This document shows, piece by piece, positions 9,521 through 18,525 of a stretch of DNA of 64,000 nt. The notes beneath the pieces were generated by a model. The model worked only from the letters and a program-made list of their open reading frames with translations, was not told where the DNA came from and did not search any database. Position 1 is the stretch's first letter, and every line of letters starts with the position of its first letter. This DNA is from Candidatus Epulonipiscium fishelsonii (lineage in GTDB: Bacteria > Bacillota > Clostridia > Lachnospirales > Cellulosilyticaceae). The translations under genes were made by a program, and so were the position numbers. Location: the NCBI GenBank assembly GCA_001983455.1, contig LJDB01000052.1:1-64000 (forward strand), read 5' to 3'.

Positions 9521-9546
9521 ATAGGCGAAGCTATATGTTCGCCTAT
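9521..9546. terminator. bidirectional terminator between ABC operon and GH30 gene
   Basis: A perfect 9-base stem (ATAGGCGAA / TTCGCCTAT) with an 8-base loop sits between convergent genes. Its GGCGAA/TTCGCC core recurs in other intergenic hairpins of this window. Confidence 0.8.
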
Positions 9547-9562
9547 TTCAAACATTTTAATA

Positions 9563-10957
9563 CTAGTATATAAATGTGGTAATAGATTTTGCTTTAATAT
9601 TTGTTGCAAATATTGAATCTGTCACCACATCTTTTACATTTAAAGGTATTTCATTTTCAGTTGTATTAAGCACAACTACAACAACCTCATCTTTTGGTGT
9701 CAAAAAAGTATTTATAGTTAAATCAGATGTATATTTGCTATGTGCAATACGCTTTGAACCAGCAGGAACATATTTACTTAAATGTCCAATAAAATAGTAT
9801 GGCGGTTGATATATTAATTTTTGGTTTATAGTATCACACATAATTGGAGCACTACAAAAGTTACTTACATGGTTTGGTCCTCCAGTTTCATCAAGCAGTA
9901 GATTCCAATCAATATATTGGTTTAATCCATGATTAATATTTCCCATAATATCATGGGCATAGCATTCTCCAAATTCCCATGGCCCCTCTATAGCTGTACA
10001 TTTTCCATTTGAAGCACTGTTTGCTTTCATAGCCATTGTAGTTGCTGTTGTTGTAAGTTCTACACAACCTTCAGCAAATATAAGTTCTTTGCTAGGGAAA
10101 AATTCTCTGCACAAACTGAGGTTTTCAAAATGGTCTCCCGAGTACCAATGAAAAGCAATTCCATACACTGCTTCATTTGCTTTTGGATCAGACAAAATAT
10201 ATTTTGCTCTTTGAAAAGCATACTCTTTATTATGATCCCAAATAACAATCTTTGTGTCTAGGTTTGCATTTTTTAGTGCAGGATATAAATAATCTCTAAT
10301 AAACACTTTTTCCTCTTCATCATTATAAATACAAGATTCCCAAGTTTGCACGGCATGTGGTTCATTTTGTGTTGTAATCATATCGATTTCGATACCTTCT
10401 TTTTTATAGGCTTGAATATATTTTACAAAGTATTTGGCCCAAACTTCATAGTACTCAGTTTTAAGTTTACCTCCTTTTAGCATATTGTTATTTGTTTTAA
10501 GCCAAGCTGGAGGACTCCAAGGAGATGCCAACAAAGATATTTTTTCGCCTTTAAAGTTCAATGCCTCTTTTATAAAAGGAATTACATAGTCTTTATCACA
10601 ATCAAGACTAAATGTTTCTAAGTTAACATCACCTTCTTTGTCACAATAAGCATAGTTGCCAAAAGAAAAGTCACAACTATTAATATGGGTTCGTCCAATC
10701 GTATATTTCAAGCCTGTTTTGCCAAAATAGCTTTCCATTATTTCTTTTTGAATATCTTTATTCATTCTGCTATAGGTATAAGCTGAAGCTTGCGTGAATG
10801 TTCCTCCAAAACCTTTAATTTCTTGATAAGCAATGTCTCTAAAAACTACTAGTAATTCCATCTCTTTACCTTGAGCACCTTCATGCATCTCAATGGATGA
10901 TTTACAGAACCATTTTTTTGTTTCTTTATCTGAGCTAATAACTTTAACTGTTTTCAT
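9563..10957 (-). CDS. GH30 family beta-glycosidase (glucosylceramidase-like)
   Basis: This 464-residue retaining glycoside hydrolase is of the glucosylceramidase / endo-beta-1,6-glucanase family. It shows the N-terminal FGGTFTQASAYTYSRM motif, the acid/base glutamate E199 in TTQNEPHAVQTWES and the nucleophile E296 in IFAEGCVE. WNLLLDETGGPNH is typical of GH30_1-like members. There is no signal peptide, so it acts on imported oligosaccharides. The start overlaps the LacI stop as ATGA, so the two are co-transcribed. It converges on the sugar ABC operon, and the three units probably form one beta-glucoside utilisation locus. Linkage specificity is not readable. Confidence 0.88.
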   Translation of the reverse strand: MKTVKVISSDKETKKWFCKSSIEMHEGAQGKEMELLVVFRDIAYQEIKGFGGTFTQASAYTYSRMNKDIQKEIMESYFGKTGLKYTIGRTHINSCDFSFGNYAYCDKEGDVNLETFSLDCDKDYVIPFIKEALNFKGEKISLLASPWSPPAWLKTNNNMLKGGKLKTEYYEVWAKYFVKYIQAYKKEGIEIDMITTQNEPHAVQTWESCIYNDEEEKVFIRDYLYPALKNANLDTKIVIWDHNKEYAFQRAKYILSDPKANEAVYGIAFHWYSGDHFENLSLCREFFPSKELIFAEGCVELTTTATTMAMKANSASNGKCTAIEGPWEFGECYAHDIMGNINHGLNQYIDWNLLLDETGGPNHVSNFCSAPIMCDTINQKLIYQPPYYFIGHLSKYVPAGSKRIAHSKYTSDLTINTFLTPKDEVVVVVLNTTENEIPLNVKDVVTDSIFATNIKAKSITTFIY

Positions 10958-11934
10958 AACAAATTCCCTTCTTTCGTGTCAATTTCTAAAACCGTGTCTT
11001 CTTTTTGAAGTGTTAAATCTAAAATACTAGTTTGTTGTTCTAAGTCTGGATTTTTAATTCGACTAATTAAAGTAGAGGCTAATTTTTCTCCAAGTTCATA
11101 TATTGGTTGACGAATTGTTGTTAATCTTGGAATTGAAACTTGATTTAAATAAACTCCATCAAATCCTATAATTGCCAGTTCTTGCGGAATTCTAATATTA
11201 TTTCTCTTTGCACCCTCAATTATACCTAGTCCTATTAAATCTGTTGAACAAACAACGGCATCGGGCTTATATTTCCACATATCATTAAATACATTTTGTC
11301 CAGCTTCAATGGTATTATTTGTACAAAAGATCATTTCTTTTTTTATAACTATTTTGTTATCTTTTAATGCTTTTATATATCCATCAATACGTTCTTGGCA
11401 AAACGGTTCATCTTCATCAATGGCTATAAAAGCAATATTTTTATATTTGTTTTGAATTAAATAATTGGTGGCTAGGTATGTTCCTTGATGATTATTGATA
11501 TCAACATAATCAACATTTTGTTCTGTTTTACCAAATAATACTGTTGGTATATCAATTTTTTTAAACATTTCTATGTCATCGCCTTGACTTAAGCCTATTA
11601 CAATCATTCCGTCACAATTATAAAACTTATCATAGCCATGTTTAATTATTGCAGAGTAATTATTTTTGCTTAAATAGTCTATAATACTTGATATTAAATA
11701 TACAAAATAAATATCTGTGCCACTTAACTTATTGTAAATAACAACTTGAATAATTCCAGTCTTTTGATTTACTAATGCTCGAGCAGCTTGATTTGGCCGA
11801 TAATTTAATCTCTCCATTTCCTCATAAATTTTTACTAGTAAATCTTTGTTTACTCTTTTTGGATCATTTATCGCTCTTGAAACAGTCATAGCTGAAATGT
11901 TAAGCGATTTAGCAACATCTTTTAGTGTAGTCAT
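10954..11934 (-). CDS. LacI family transcriptional regulator
   Basis: This 326-residue sugar-responsive repressor has an N-terminal LacI helix-turn-helix (MTTLKDVAKSLNISAMTVSRAI, residues 1-22) with hinge helix region, followed by a periplasmic-binding-like effector domain (AIIGFDGVYLNQVSIPRLTTIRQP). The ATG at 11934 places the helix-turn-helix at the very N-terminus, as is usual, and has AAAGGG 9 bases upstream; a longer frame upstream lacks this. It is translationally coupled to the GH30 gene. It probably controls its own operon and the convergent sugar ABC operon. The effector is unknown. Confidence 0.9.
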   Translation of the reverse strand: MTTLKDVAKSLNISAMTVSRAINDPKRVNKDLLVKIYEEMERLNYRPNQAARALVNQKTGIIQVVIYNKLSGTDIYFVYLISSIIDYLSKNNYSAIIKHGYDKFYNCDGMIVIGLSQGDDIEMFKKIDIPTVLFGKTEQNVDYVDINNHQGTYLATNYLIQNKYKNIAFIAIDEDEPFCQERIDGYIKALKDNKIVIKKEMIFCTNNTIEAGQNVFNDMWKYKPDAVVCSTDLIGLGIIEGAKRNNIRIPQELAIIGFDGVYLNQVSIPRLTTIRQPIYELGEKLASTLISRIKNPDLEQQTSILDLTLQKEDTVLEIDTKEGNLL

Positions 11935-12031
11935 TTCTAATCCCTTTCTTATATATATTTTATAATTCATGATACTTAAAAAAGTTCAAAAGTTAAAGTC
12001 TTTTTTTATTTAAAAATAGTTTACACAAAAA

Positions 12032-12050
12032 CAGAGCCCCTATAGGCCCT
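12032..12050 (-). terminator. intrinsic terminator after the PAS chemoreceptor
   Basis: On the minus strand AGGGCC and GGCTCT pair with one G-U wobble around a 7-base loop and are followed by GTTTTTGTGT. The wobble fits RNA made from the minus strand, so it ends the 12-13.2 kb gene. Confidence 0.6.
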
Positions 12051-13248
12051 ATTTTATGTTGATTGCATCTTGCAATTTTTCTATTTGCATTATTAAATCA
12101 TTATTTATACCAAGATTTTCTTCAGAAGTTGCCACATTTAAATCCGTAATATCTGAAAGTTGACGTGTACCCCTATTTAGTTGCTCCAAAGAAGACTTCT
12201 GATGATTACTATTTTCAAGTAACACTTTGCTCATTTCAGCAGTGTCATTAATACTATTTACAATATTTGTTAATGCAATATCTGTATCTTTTACTATGTT
12301 TTGCCCTTTTTCAACTGTTTCCAAACAGCTTTTTATAATTGTTTCAATCTCTCTTACTGTTTCAGAACTTTTTGTTGCCAAATCTCTGATTTCATTTGAA
12401 ACGACAGCAAATCCTTTTCCTGCTTCACCAGCACGTGCAGATTCAATGGCAGCATTTAGTGCTAGTAAATTAGTTTGACTTGCAATGTTCTCAATGATTT
12501 TAATTACCTCAGCAATGCTATTACTAGACGTATTAATATCATTCATAGTAGAAATTAAGCTTTGCATATAATTTGTACCAATACCTGCTCTTTCTTTTGT
12601 AGTATTAGAAATTTTATTTGTATCAATGATGTTCGTAATATTATTTTCCAATCCAATGGATATTTCATTAATAGAACTAATGAATTCTTGAATTAGTCCA
12701 GCTTGATCAACCGCACTCGAAGATAAACTAGTTGCACTTTGACTTACAGAATTTGAAATTTTCAAGAAATTCTCTAATCCTTCAGAGATATTTTCAATTA
12801 ATCTATCTTGCGTTTTTAAAGAGTTCATTGCGTGATTAAATTGAGAAATGTCTTGAATTATTTCAAGATATCCTATTCTTTGGCCATTTAAGTTAGTTAT
12901 GTAAGATAAATCTACTTGAAAGTCTTTATTACCAGATGAAAACCTAGTTCGATTTTTTCCTTTTAATAAGCAATTAATTCCACAATTTTGCGTCCCACAA
13001 ATCTCAGCCCCCCAATTTTTACAAGAATTACCTTTAACATCTTTTAGGGATTTACCTATCATGGTTTCAACTGATTTGTTTATAAAAGTCCAATTTTTAT
13101 TCATATCTGTTGCAGATATTGGAAAGGGTAAAGCATTAAGAATATCTAAATATTGTTGGGCCTTAATTTTTTCTTTGGAAAACTTATTTATTAAAATTCC
13201 TATAATACTTAATAAAACGATAATTACTAAACATAAAATTATTTCCAT
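12049..13248 (-). CDS. chemoreceptor with one membrane anchor and a cysteine-bearing PAS domain
   Basis: This 399-residue methyl-accepting-type protein has a single N-terminal membrane helix (2-21), then a PAS domain (about 35-150), then a signalling domain with the conserved tip ([36 protein letters not shown]). No extracellular domain is present, so it should sense an internal or membrane signal. The PAS domain has four cysteines in a tight cluster ([19 protein letters not shown]), suggesting metal or redox sensing. A GGAGG site precedes the ATG. It is next to the LacI gene but separated by a terminator. Confidence 0.88.
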   Translation of the reverse strand: MEIILCLVIIVLLSIIGILINKFSKEKIKAQQYLDILNALPFPISATDMNKNWTFINKSVETMIGKSLKDVKGNSCKNWGAEICGTQNCGINCLLKGKNRTRFSSGNKDFQVDLSYITNLNGQRIGYLEIIQDISQFNHAMNSLKTQDRLIENISEGLENFLKISNSVSQSATSLSSSAVDQAGLIQEFISSINEISIGLENNITNIIDTNKISNTTKERAGIGTNYMQSLISTMNDINTSSNSIAEVIKIIENIASQTNLLALNAAIESARAGEAGKGFAVVSNEIRDLATKSSETVREIETIIKSCLETVEKGQNIVKDTDIALTNIVNSINDTAEMSKVLLENSNHQKSSLEQLNRGTRQLSDITDLNVATSEENLGINNDLIMQIEKLQDAINIK

Positions 13249-13297
13249 TTATTACCTCCTTTTATTATTTGTACCCCATCCAGCTTATTTAATTCTC

Positions 13298-13334
13298 GAT
13301 AATAAGAAAAGACTGTTTATCTTTTCTTATTATC
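13298..13334 (-). terminator. long AT-rich stem-loop between asnS and the chemoreceptor
   Basis: A perfect 15-base stem (GATAATAAGAAAAGA / TCTTTTCTTATTATC) with a 7-base loop lies about 120 bases past asnS. Nearly the same stem occurs at 36.57 kb after a plus-strand gene. It is probably a terminator for asnS. The rest of the 13.25-13.45 kb gap is featureless AT-rich sequence. Confidence 0.6.
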
Positions 13335-13454
13335 ATTAAATCAATATATTAAATTTTAATTTAATTATATATTATATAATATATAATGTAAATAATATTT
13401 TATCAAATAAGTTAATATAGTCAAAATAATCAAAATTGACTTGTTGAGCAAATA

Positions 13455-14840
13455 TTAAAAATCAGCTTTTCCTACTGTTCTTGGAAATGGAATTACGTCT
13501 CTTATATTTGTTATTCCTGTCAAATACATTACTAGTCTTTCAAATCCAAGTCCAAATCCAGCATGGCGAGTTCCTCCAAATTTCCTTAAATTTAAATACC
13601 ACCAATAATCATCTTCGTTTAAACCAAATTCAGCCAATCGAGATTGTAATACATCTAAACGTTCTTCTCTTTGACTGCCTCCAATTAACTCTCCAATTGC
13701 AGGCACTAGTAAATCCATAGCCGCCACAGTTTTTTTATCATCGTTTAATCTCATATAAAAAGCTTTGATCTCTTTTGGATAGTCTATTACAAATACTGGT
13801 CTTTTAAAATATTCTTGACTTAAAAACTTCTCATGTTCAGTTTGTAAATCACACCCCCAATACACTGGGTATTCAAAACTTTTACCTGATTTTTCTAAAA
13901 TTTCAATAGCTTCGGTATATGTCACCCTACCAAAGTCTGCATTCATGTCATTATTCAATGTTTGTAAAATGCCTTTAGACACAAAACTGTCAAAGAATTT
14001 TATTTCTTCAGGAGCATTTTCTAAAACATAATTTATAATAAACTTTAACATATCTTCTGCCAAGTTCATGTCATCGTTTAAATCTGCAAAGGCAATTTCT
14101 GGTTCAATCATCCAAAATTCAGCTGCATGACGAGGAGTATTTGAGTTTTCAGCTCTAAATGTTGGGCCAAAAGTATATGCATCTTTAAATGCTAACGCAA
14201 ATGTTTCAGCAGAAAGCTGACCACTAACTGTAAGAGAAGCCATTTTTCCAAAGAAATCTTCTTTAAAGTCTATTTCACCATCTTCTTTAAATTTTGGTTT
14301 TTTTAGATCTAGTGTTGTAACTGTAAACATTTCACCAGCACCTTCACAATCACTAGCTGTTATAATTGGTGTATGTGCATATACAAAGTTTCTCTCCTGA
14401 AAAAATTTGTGTATGGCATATGCTGCAAGAGACCGCACTCTAAATACCGCAGAAAAAGTGTTTGTTCTAGGACGTAAATAAGCTATTTCTCTTAAAAATT
14501 CCATAGAGTGTCTTTTTTTCTGTAGTGGATAATCTGGTGGGCATTCTCCTTCAACTTCAATACTAGTAGCTTTTATTTCAAAAGGTTGTTTTTGGTTTGG
14601 AGTCAAAATCAATGTACCTTCAATTATTAAAGCTGTACCAACACCAACTTTTGTGATTTCTTTAAAGTTTTCTATACTATCATCAAAAACTATTTGTACA
14701 CCCTTAAAAAATGTACCATCATTTAAATCAATAAATCCAAAAGTCTTGCTATCTCTTAGTGACCTAACCCATCCTCCAATTGTTACTTTTTCATTTGTAA
14801 ATTGTTCTGTATCTTTGTAAATTTTTCTAACTGAAATCAT
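13455..14840 (-). CDS. asnS: asparaginyl-tRNA synthetase
   Basis: This 461-residue class IIb aminoacyl-tRNA synthetase charges tRNA-Asn with asparagine. The N-terminal OB-fold anticodon-binding domain ([24 protein letters not shown], about 19-42) is followed by the catalytic core with class II motif 2 ([21 protein letters not shown]) and motif 3 ([14 protein letters not shown]). The asparagine-specific ENSNTPRH sequence separates it from AspS. GAAGGGAA precedes the ATG. It lies 37 bases after the RNA methyltransferase gene, so it is read with ktrA and that gene. The gap is too short to hold a T-box leader. Confidence 0.96.
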   Translation of the reverse strand: MISVRKIYKDTEQFTNEKVTIGGWVRSLRDSKTFGFIDLNDGTFFKGVQIVFDDSIENFKEITKVGVGTALIIEGTLILTPNQKQPFEIKATSIEVEGECPPDYPLQKKRHSMEFLREIAYLRPRTNTFSAVFRVRSLAAYAIHKFFQERNFVYAHTPIITASDCEGAGEMFTVTTLDLKKPKFKEDGEIDFKEDFFGKMASLTVSGQLSAETFALAFKDAYTFGPTFRAENSNTPRHAAEFWMIEPEIAFADLNDDMNLAEDMLKFIINYVLENAPEEIKFFDSFVSKGILQTLNNDMNADFGRVTYTEAIEILEKSGKSFEYPVYWGCDLQTEHEKFLSQEYFKRPVFVIDYPKEIKAFYMRLNDDKKTVAAMDLLVPAIGELIGGSQREERLDVLQSRLAEFGLNEDDYWWYLNLRKFGGTRHAGFGLGFERLVMYLTGITNIRDVIPFPRTVGKADF

Positions 14841-14877
14841 TATTATTTCCCTTCTTTTCTATAGTATAAATTTTGTC

Positions 14878-15648
14878 CTAACAGTTACCAATACATATTT
14901 GATACAAACAAATTGCACTAGCAATGGATACATTTAATGATTCAAGATTATTTTGCATTTGTATTTTAATCTTTTTATCCGCCAATTCTTTCGTTTGTTC
15001 TGTGACACCATTTGCTTCATTTCCAACAACAAGAGCTACACCTTTATTAAATTCACAATTTTGCAGATAAGTATCTGTTTGTAAATCTGTTACACAAATT
15101 GTAATGTCTTTTTGTTTAAGCTGGTGTATACAATCACTTATATTTATATTCGTAAAAATAGGTAGTTCCACTCCCATAGTTGCTCTTACTACTTTTGGAT
15201 TATATAAATCAACGCAACTACTAGATAAAAATATTGCTTCAACGCCAAATCCATATGCTGTTCTTATAAGTGTACCCAAATTTCCAGCATCTTGAACATT
15301 TTCAACGACTAAAAATATTGAATTTTTTTTATATTTAAGTTTATCTAAAGAGTATTGTTCTTTATAAACAACTGCCATGATCCCCTGTGGAGTTTTGGTA
15401 TCTGATATAAAAGAAAATACATTTTCACTAACTTCTATCCACTGAGTTTCTTCTTTACAAAATGCATCTTTATTTATATTTCTAGTTGCAATAAATGTTT
15501 GTACTTTTTTATGTTTTAAGTCACTAACTGCACGAATACCCTCAACAATAAAGAGACCTTGTTGGTCTCTGGCTGACTTTTTTTCTTGTAACAGTCTAAT
15601 ATTTTTTATTATTGGATTCTTAGTACTTAATATCGTTTTATCTTCCAT
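14878..15648 (-). CDS. TrmH/SpoU family RNA 2'-O-methyltransferase
   Basis: This 256-residue SAM-dependent methyltransferase acts on rRNA or tRNA ribose. An N-terminal substrate-binding domain (KNIRLLQEKKSARDQQGLFIVEGIRAV) precedes a knotted SPOUT fold with the three SpoU motifs (QDAGNLGTLIRTAYGFG; ALVVGNEANGV; SLNVSIASAICLYQ). The ATG at 15648 with GAGG upstream overlaps the last 11 bases of ktrA, indicating translational coupling; a longer frame would run deep into ktrA. The exact modified nucleotide cannot be told from sequence. Confidence 0.9.
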   Translation of the reverse strand: MEDKTILSTKNPIIKNIRLLQEKKSARDQQGLFIVEGIRAVSDLKHKKVQTFIATRNINKDAFCKEETQWIEVSENVFSFISDTKTPQGIMAVVYKEQYSLDKLKYKKNSIFLVVENVQDAGNLGTLIRTAYGFGVEAIFLSSSCVDLYNPKVVRATMGVELPIFTNINISDCIHQLKQKDITICVTDLQTDTYLQNCEFNKGVALVVGNEANGVTEQTKELADKKIKIQMQNNLESLNVSIASAICLYQICIGNC

Positions 15649-16303
15649 ATCTTTTTGCCTCAATATTTTGTAGCTGACGGTTTGAGCCAACAACTATTAT
15701 TAAGTCATCAGCATTTAGTACACAATCAGGCTTTGGAGATATATCAATGTGGGTACTTGATTGAACTGCAATTATATTAATTCCATATTTATTTCGTAGG
15801 TCAACTTCTTTTATCGTACGATTTTGCCATTCTTTTAAAATTGGAATTTCAACAATACTATAGTCTGGAGAAAGCTGTATATATTCTAATATATTTCCTG
15901 AAATTAAGTTATTACCAAGTCTATGTCCCATTTCTTTTTCAGGTTGCACTACTCTATCTGCACCAATTTTTTTTAATACTCTTTCATGTAAATCCCCAGT
16001 TGCTTTTGCAACTACATATGGCATTTCTAGTTCTTTTAAAATTAAAGTAGTCATTATGCTTGCTTGAATATCTCTACCTATAGAAACAATAGCCACATCA
16101 AAGTTCCTAATCCCTAGTGATTTCATTACATCAATATCTGCTGTATCTGCTTGTACTGCATGTGTTACAACAGAAGATATTTCTTGCACTTTTTCTTCTG
16201 ATGAATCAATAACCATAACTTCATATCCAGCATCGGACAAAGTTGTAGCCATACTTATTCCAAATCTTCCTAATCCACATACTACAAATTGTTTCATTTT
16301 CAT
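15638..16303 (-). CDS. ktrA: KtrA potassium-uptake regulatory subunit (RCK)
   Basis: This 221-residue cytoplasmic gating ring subunit belongs to a Ktr potassium channel. The N-terminal RCK_N Rossmann domain has VVCGLGRFGISMATTL with the nucleotide acidic end in MVIDSSEEK. A C-terminal RCK_C domain begins near residue 135 and would bind c-di-AMP in family members. Its partner ktrB lies upstream, with a decayed IscB element and about 550 bases between them, where these genes are often adjacent. The ribosome site is weak, and either of two near-adjacent ATGs could be used. Confidence 0.9.
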   Translation of the reverse strand: MKMKQFVVCGLGRFGISMATTLSDAGYEVMVIDSSEEKVQEISSVVTHAVQADTADIDVMKSLGIRNFDVAIVSIGRDIQASIMTTLILKELEMPYVVAKATGDLHERVLKKIGADRVVQPEKEMGHRLGNNLISGNILEYIQLSPDYSIVEIPILKEWQNRTIKEVDLRNKYGINIIAVQSSTHIDISPKPDCVLNADDLIIVVGSNRQLQNIEAKRYGR

Positions 16304-16310
16304 CTTAAAT

Positions 16311-16353
16311 TAGCAAGGATACTCCCTCTTCTATAAGTGGGAGAGGAATTGCT
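16311..16353 (-). mobile_element. IS605-type right end of the IscB remnant
   Basis: Directly after the IscB stop, the minus strand reads GCAATTCC, then an imperfect hairpin with CTCCC/GGGAG arms around CTTATAG, then CCTTGCTA. This is the pattern of clostridial IS200/IS605 right ends (GCAATT, a CTATAG-centred hairpin, then TTCTTGC). Related sequences occur at 29790-29832 and 56630-56666. Confidence 0.65.
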
Positions 16354-16355
16354 TC

Positions 16356-16766
16356 CTATATTCCTTGCATCCTCCTTTCTGTTAATAAACATCTTCTTAT
16401 ATTTAATAAATGCAACTTATTATAGTTTGCACTTTTGTGTATACTTGTTCCATCTAATTTTCGCAAATCGAAATATCCAGAAAACATTCTTCCAAATATG
16501 AAGCATTCTTCTTTATCATATTTTACCTTATCAAACAATCTAAACCCTTTTACTACATAGGGTGCTTGATTTAATTTCTTTTTTCCACCTTTAACAATAT
16601 TCGCTTTGTGCATTTGCCTGTTATGTTTTCTTACTTGCTTTACAACATACCAATGCTCTAATGGCTTTGTCAATGCATTTCTACTTATACATCTGGCATC
16701 TACTCTATGACTTTTTTCTAATCCATATTGTATTCTAATGCTCTTAGTTATATATCCATATTTAAC
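16356..16766 (-). pseudogene. IscB RNA-guided nuclease, C-terminal remnant
   Basis: The open frame runs 5' to 3' on the minus strand from a TAG at 16767-16769 and has no proper start. Its first residues read YGYITK...GLEKSHRVDARCI, which looks like the RuvC-III region of IscB with the catalytic-type histidine and aspartate. The rest (FRLFDKVKY, CFIFGRMFSGYFDLRKLDG, LLNIRRCLLTERR) is the typical IscB C-terminal domain. About 136 codons remain of a protein usually of 400-500 residues; the RuvC-I, bridge-helix and HNH parts and the omega-RNA upstream are gone. It lies between ktrB and ktrA. IscB is the ancestor-like relative of Cas9 carried by IS200/IS605 elements. This copy cannot be active. 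Confidence 0.75.
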
Positions 16767-16855
16767 CTAATATTGAAGTAAATACTTAGTCTAGTCAATT
16801 TGAGCTTTTACAAGTGGGAGTAATTAACTTCTAAACACCTCATTATAATATTTTA

Positions 16856-18244
16856 TTATCCTATTAATACTTTCTCTTCTGGGTATTGTATTTGTGAATT
16901 TTTTCCTTGACGAGTTACCAAAGCTACGCCTATAGTGAAAAGTCCAACACGTCCAATAAACATAAGTAAAATTATTATTATTTTTCCAATAATATTAAGA
17001 TTGCCTGTAATCCCCAGTGTAAGCCCTGCTGTACCAAATGCCGATACTGTTTCAAAAAATATTTCCATAAAATCAGCATCTTGAGTCAGTGTAAGAATTA
17101 AAAGCATACTAGTAACAATTACTAACGCAATTACTGTTACTGTTAATGCCCTTAAAATTACGTCTATAGCTATTTTTTTTCTAAATGCAACAACATTTGA
17201 ACGTCCTTGTATAACAGATATTGCACAAATACAAACTACCCCAAATGTTACAGTTTTTATACCTCCTGCTGTTCCAGCTGGTGAACCTCCAATAAACATC
17301 AATAAAATTGTTACAAGTTGAGATGCCTCTGTTAAATCGGCCAGCGGTAATGTATTAAAGCCTGCTGTTCTGGGAGAAACTGATTGAAAAAGTGAAGCAT
17401 AAATTTTATCCTTCAATGATAATTCACCTAATGTTAAAGGATTTTGATATTCTACGATAAGGAAAAACAAAAATCCGCTTAAAATTAGTCCTATTGTTAA
17501 GATCCATACAAGTTTTGTATGTAATGATAACTTATAAAACGCTTGCCTCCAGGTAAAGTGTTCTGCTGAATTAAACTTTACTTTAATTATTTCAAAACTA
17601 TCCAGCCAAACTGTATACCCCAATCCACCAATTATAATAAGCATTATTATTGTAAAATTTACTAATCCATTTCCAACATAAGGCATCAAACTATTTTCTC
17701 CCACTATGTCAAATCCCGCATTACAAAATGCTGAGATAGAGTGAAAAACTGAAAAAGCAACACCCTTTATAAATCCATGTTCAGGAACAAATACAAACGA
17801 TAACAAAAAAGCTCCAATAGCTTCAATAATGAAAGTTAGTTTTACAATAAGCCTAGTAAATCTCACAATTCCAGCTGTTGATCTAAAACTTAATGCTTCT
17901 TGCATTATAAGCCTATTTTTCAGTGTAATTCTTTTGTTTCTTAATACAAAAAGCATACTTACAACTGTCATAAATCCAAGCCCACCAATTTGAATACAAG
18001 TAATAATAACTAATTTGCCAAATACTGACCAGTGTGCTGCTGTATTTACCACAACAAGACCTGTCACACATACGGCTGAAGTTGCTGTAAAAAGTGCATC
18101 AACAATAAATGTGCCTTTACCACTTTGACTGCTTATTGGAAGCATTAATAATAAAGTCCCAACTAAAATGGTTGTAAGAAAACCTATTACCAATACTTGT
18201 GGTGGTCCTATTTTTTGTCGTGTTTCTTTTGATCCATTTTCCAA
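16856..18244 (-). CDS. ktrB: KtrB potassium-transporting membrane subunit
   Basis: This 462-residue membrane protein forms the Ktr potassium pore. It has four M1-P-M2 repeats with filter regions TSAVCVTGL, SAFCNAGFD, SPRTAGFNT and SAFGTAGLTLG. The start codon is TTG with GGGAGG 9 bases upstream. It works with KtrA, which lies downstream after the IscB remnant. I do not see a c-di-AMP (ydaO) riboswitch in the 280 bases upstream, only a short stem (TAGCCT/AGGCTA near 18.36 kb). Confidence 0.94.
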   Translation of the reverse strand: MENGSKETRQKIGPPQVLVIGFLTTILVGTLLLMLPISSQSGKGTFIVDALFTATSAVCVTGLVVVNTAAHWSVFGKLVIITCIQIGGLGFMTVVSMLFVLRNKRITLKNRLIMQEALSFRSTAGIVRFTRLIVKLTFIIEAIGAFLLSFVFVPEHGFIKGVAFSVFHSISAFCNAGFDIVGENSLMPYVGNGLVNFTIIMLIIIGGLGYTVWLDSFEIIKVKFNSAEHFTWRQAFYKLSLHTKLVWILTIGLILSGFLFFLIVEYQNPLTLGELSLKDKIYASLFQSVSPRTAGFNTLPLADLTEASQLVTILLMFIGGSPAGTAGGIKTVTFGVVCICAISVIQGRSNVVAFRKKIAIDVILRALTVTVIALVIVTSMLLILTLTQDADFMEIFFETVSAFGTAGLTLGITGNLNIIGKIIIILLMFIGRVGLFTIGVALVTRQGKNSQIQYPEEKVLIG

Positions 18245-18444
18245 ATTTTTTTCCTCCCAACTATAAAAACTTATGTGGCTTTATAAATATATAAATATCA
18301 AAGCCAAATATTTCATGATTATAACATAAGTTATACTCATGAGAAAGACCTTTAGCCTTCTTATCTAGAGGCTATTAAATAAAAATATACGTTATCATAT
18401 GTACCTCACTTTTCTAGTATGGTTCTATTTGGAACAAAATATAG

Positions 18445-18489
18445 AAAACCACAATAATTATTATTTATAGCAATAATCTTTGTGGTTTT
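18445..18489 (-). terminator. terminator after the GH32 gene
   Basis: Ten-base arms AAAACCACAA / TTGTGGTTTT enclose an AT-rich, partly self-paired loop 36 bases beyond the GH32 stop. Purely T/A sequence follows on both sides. Confidence 0.65.
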
Positions 18490-18525
18490 ATTTTAGTATG
18501 TCTAGACTGGATATTTTACAGAAAT

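Noticed and set aside
14841-14877. Possible T-box leader before asnS
   Set aside because: Only 37 bases separate asnS from the upstream gene, too few for a T-box.
18245-18525. Possible c-di-AMP (ydaO) riboswitch before ktrB
   Set aside because: None of the conserved GC-rich junction sequence is present; only a short TAGCCT/AGGCTA stem.
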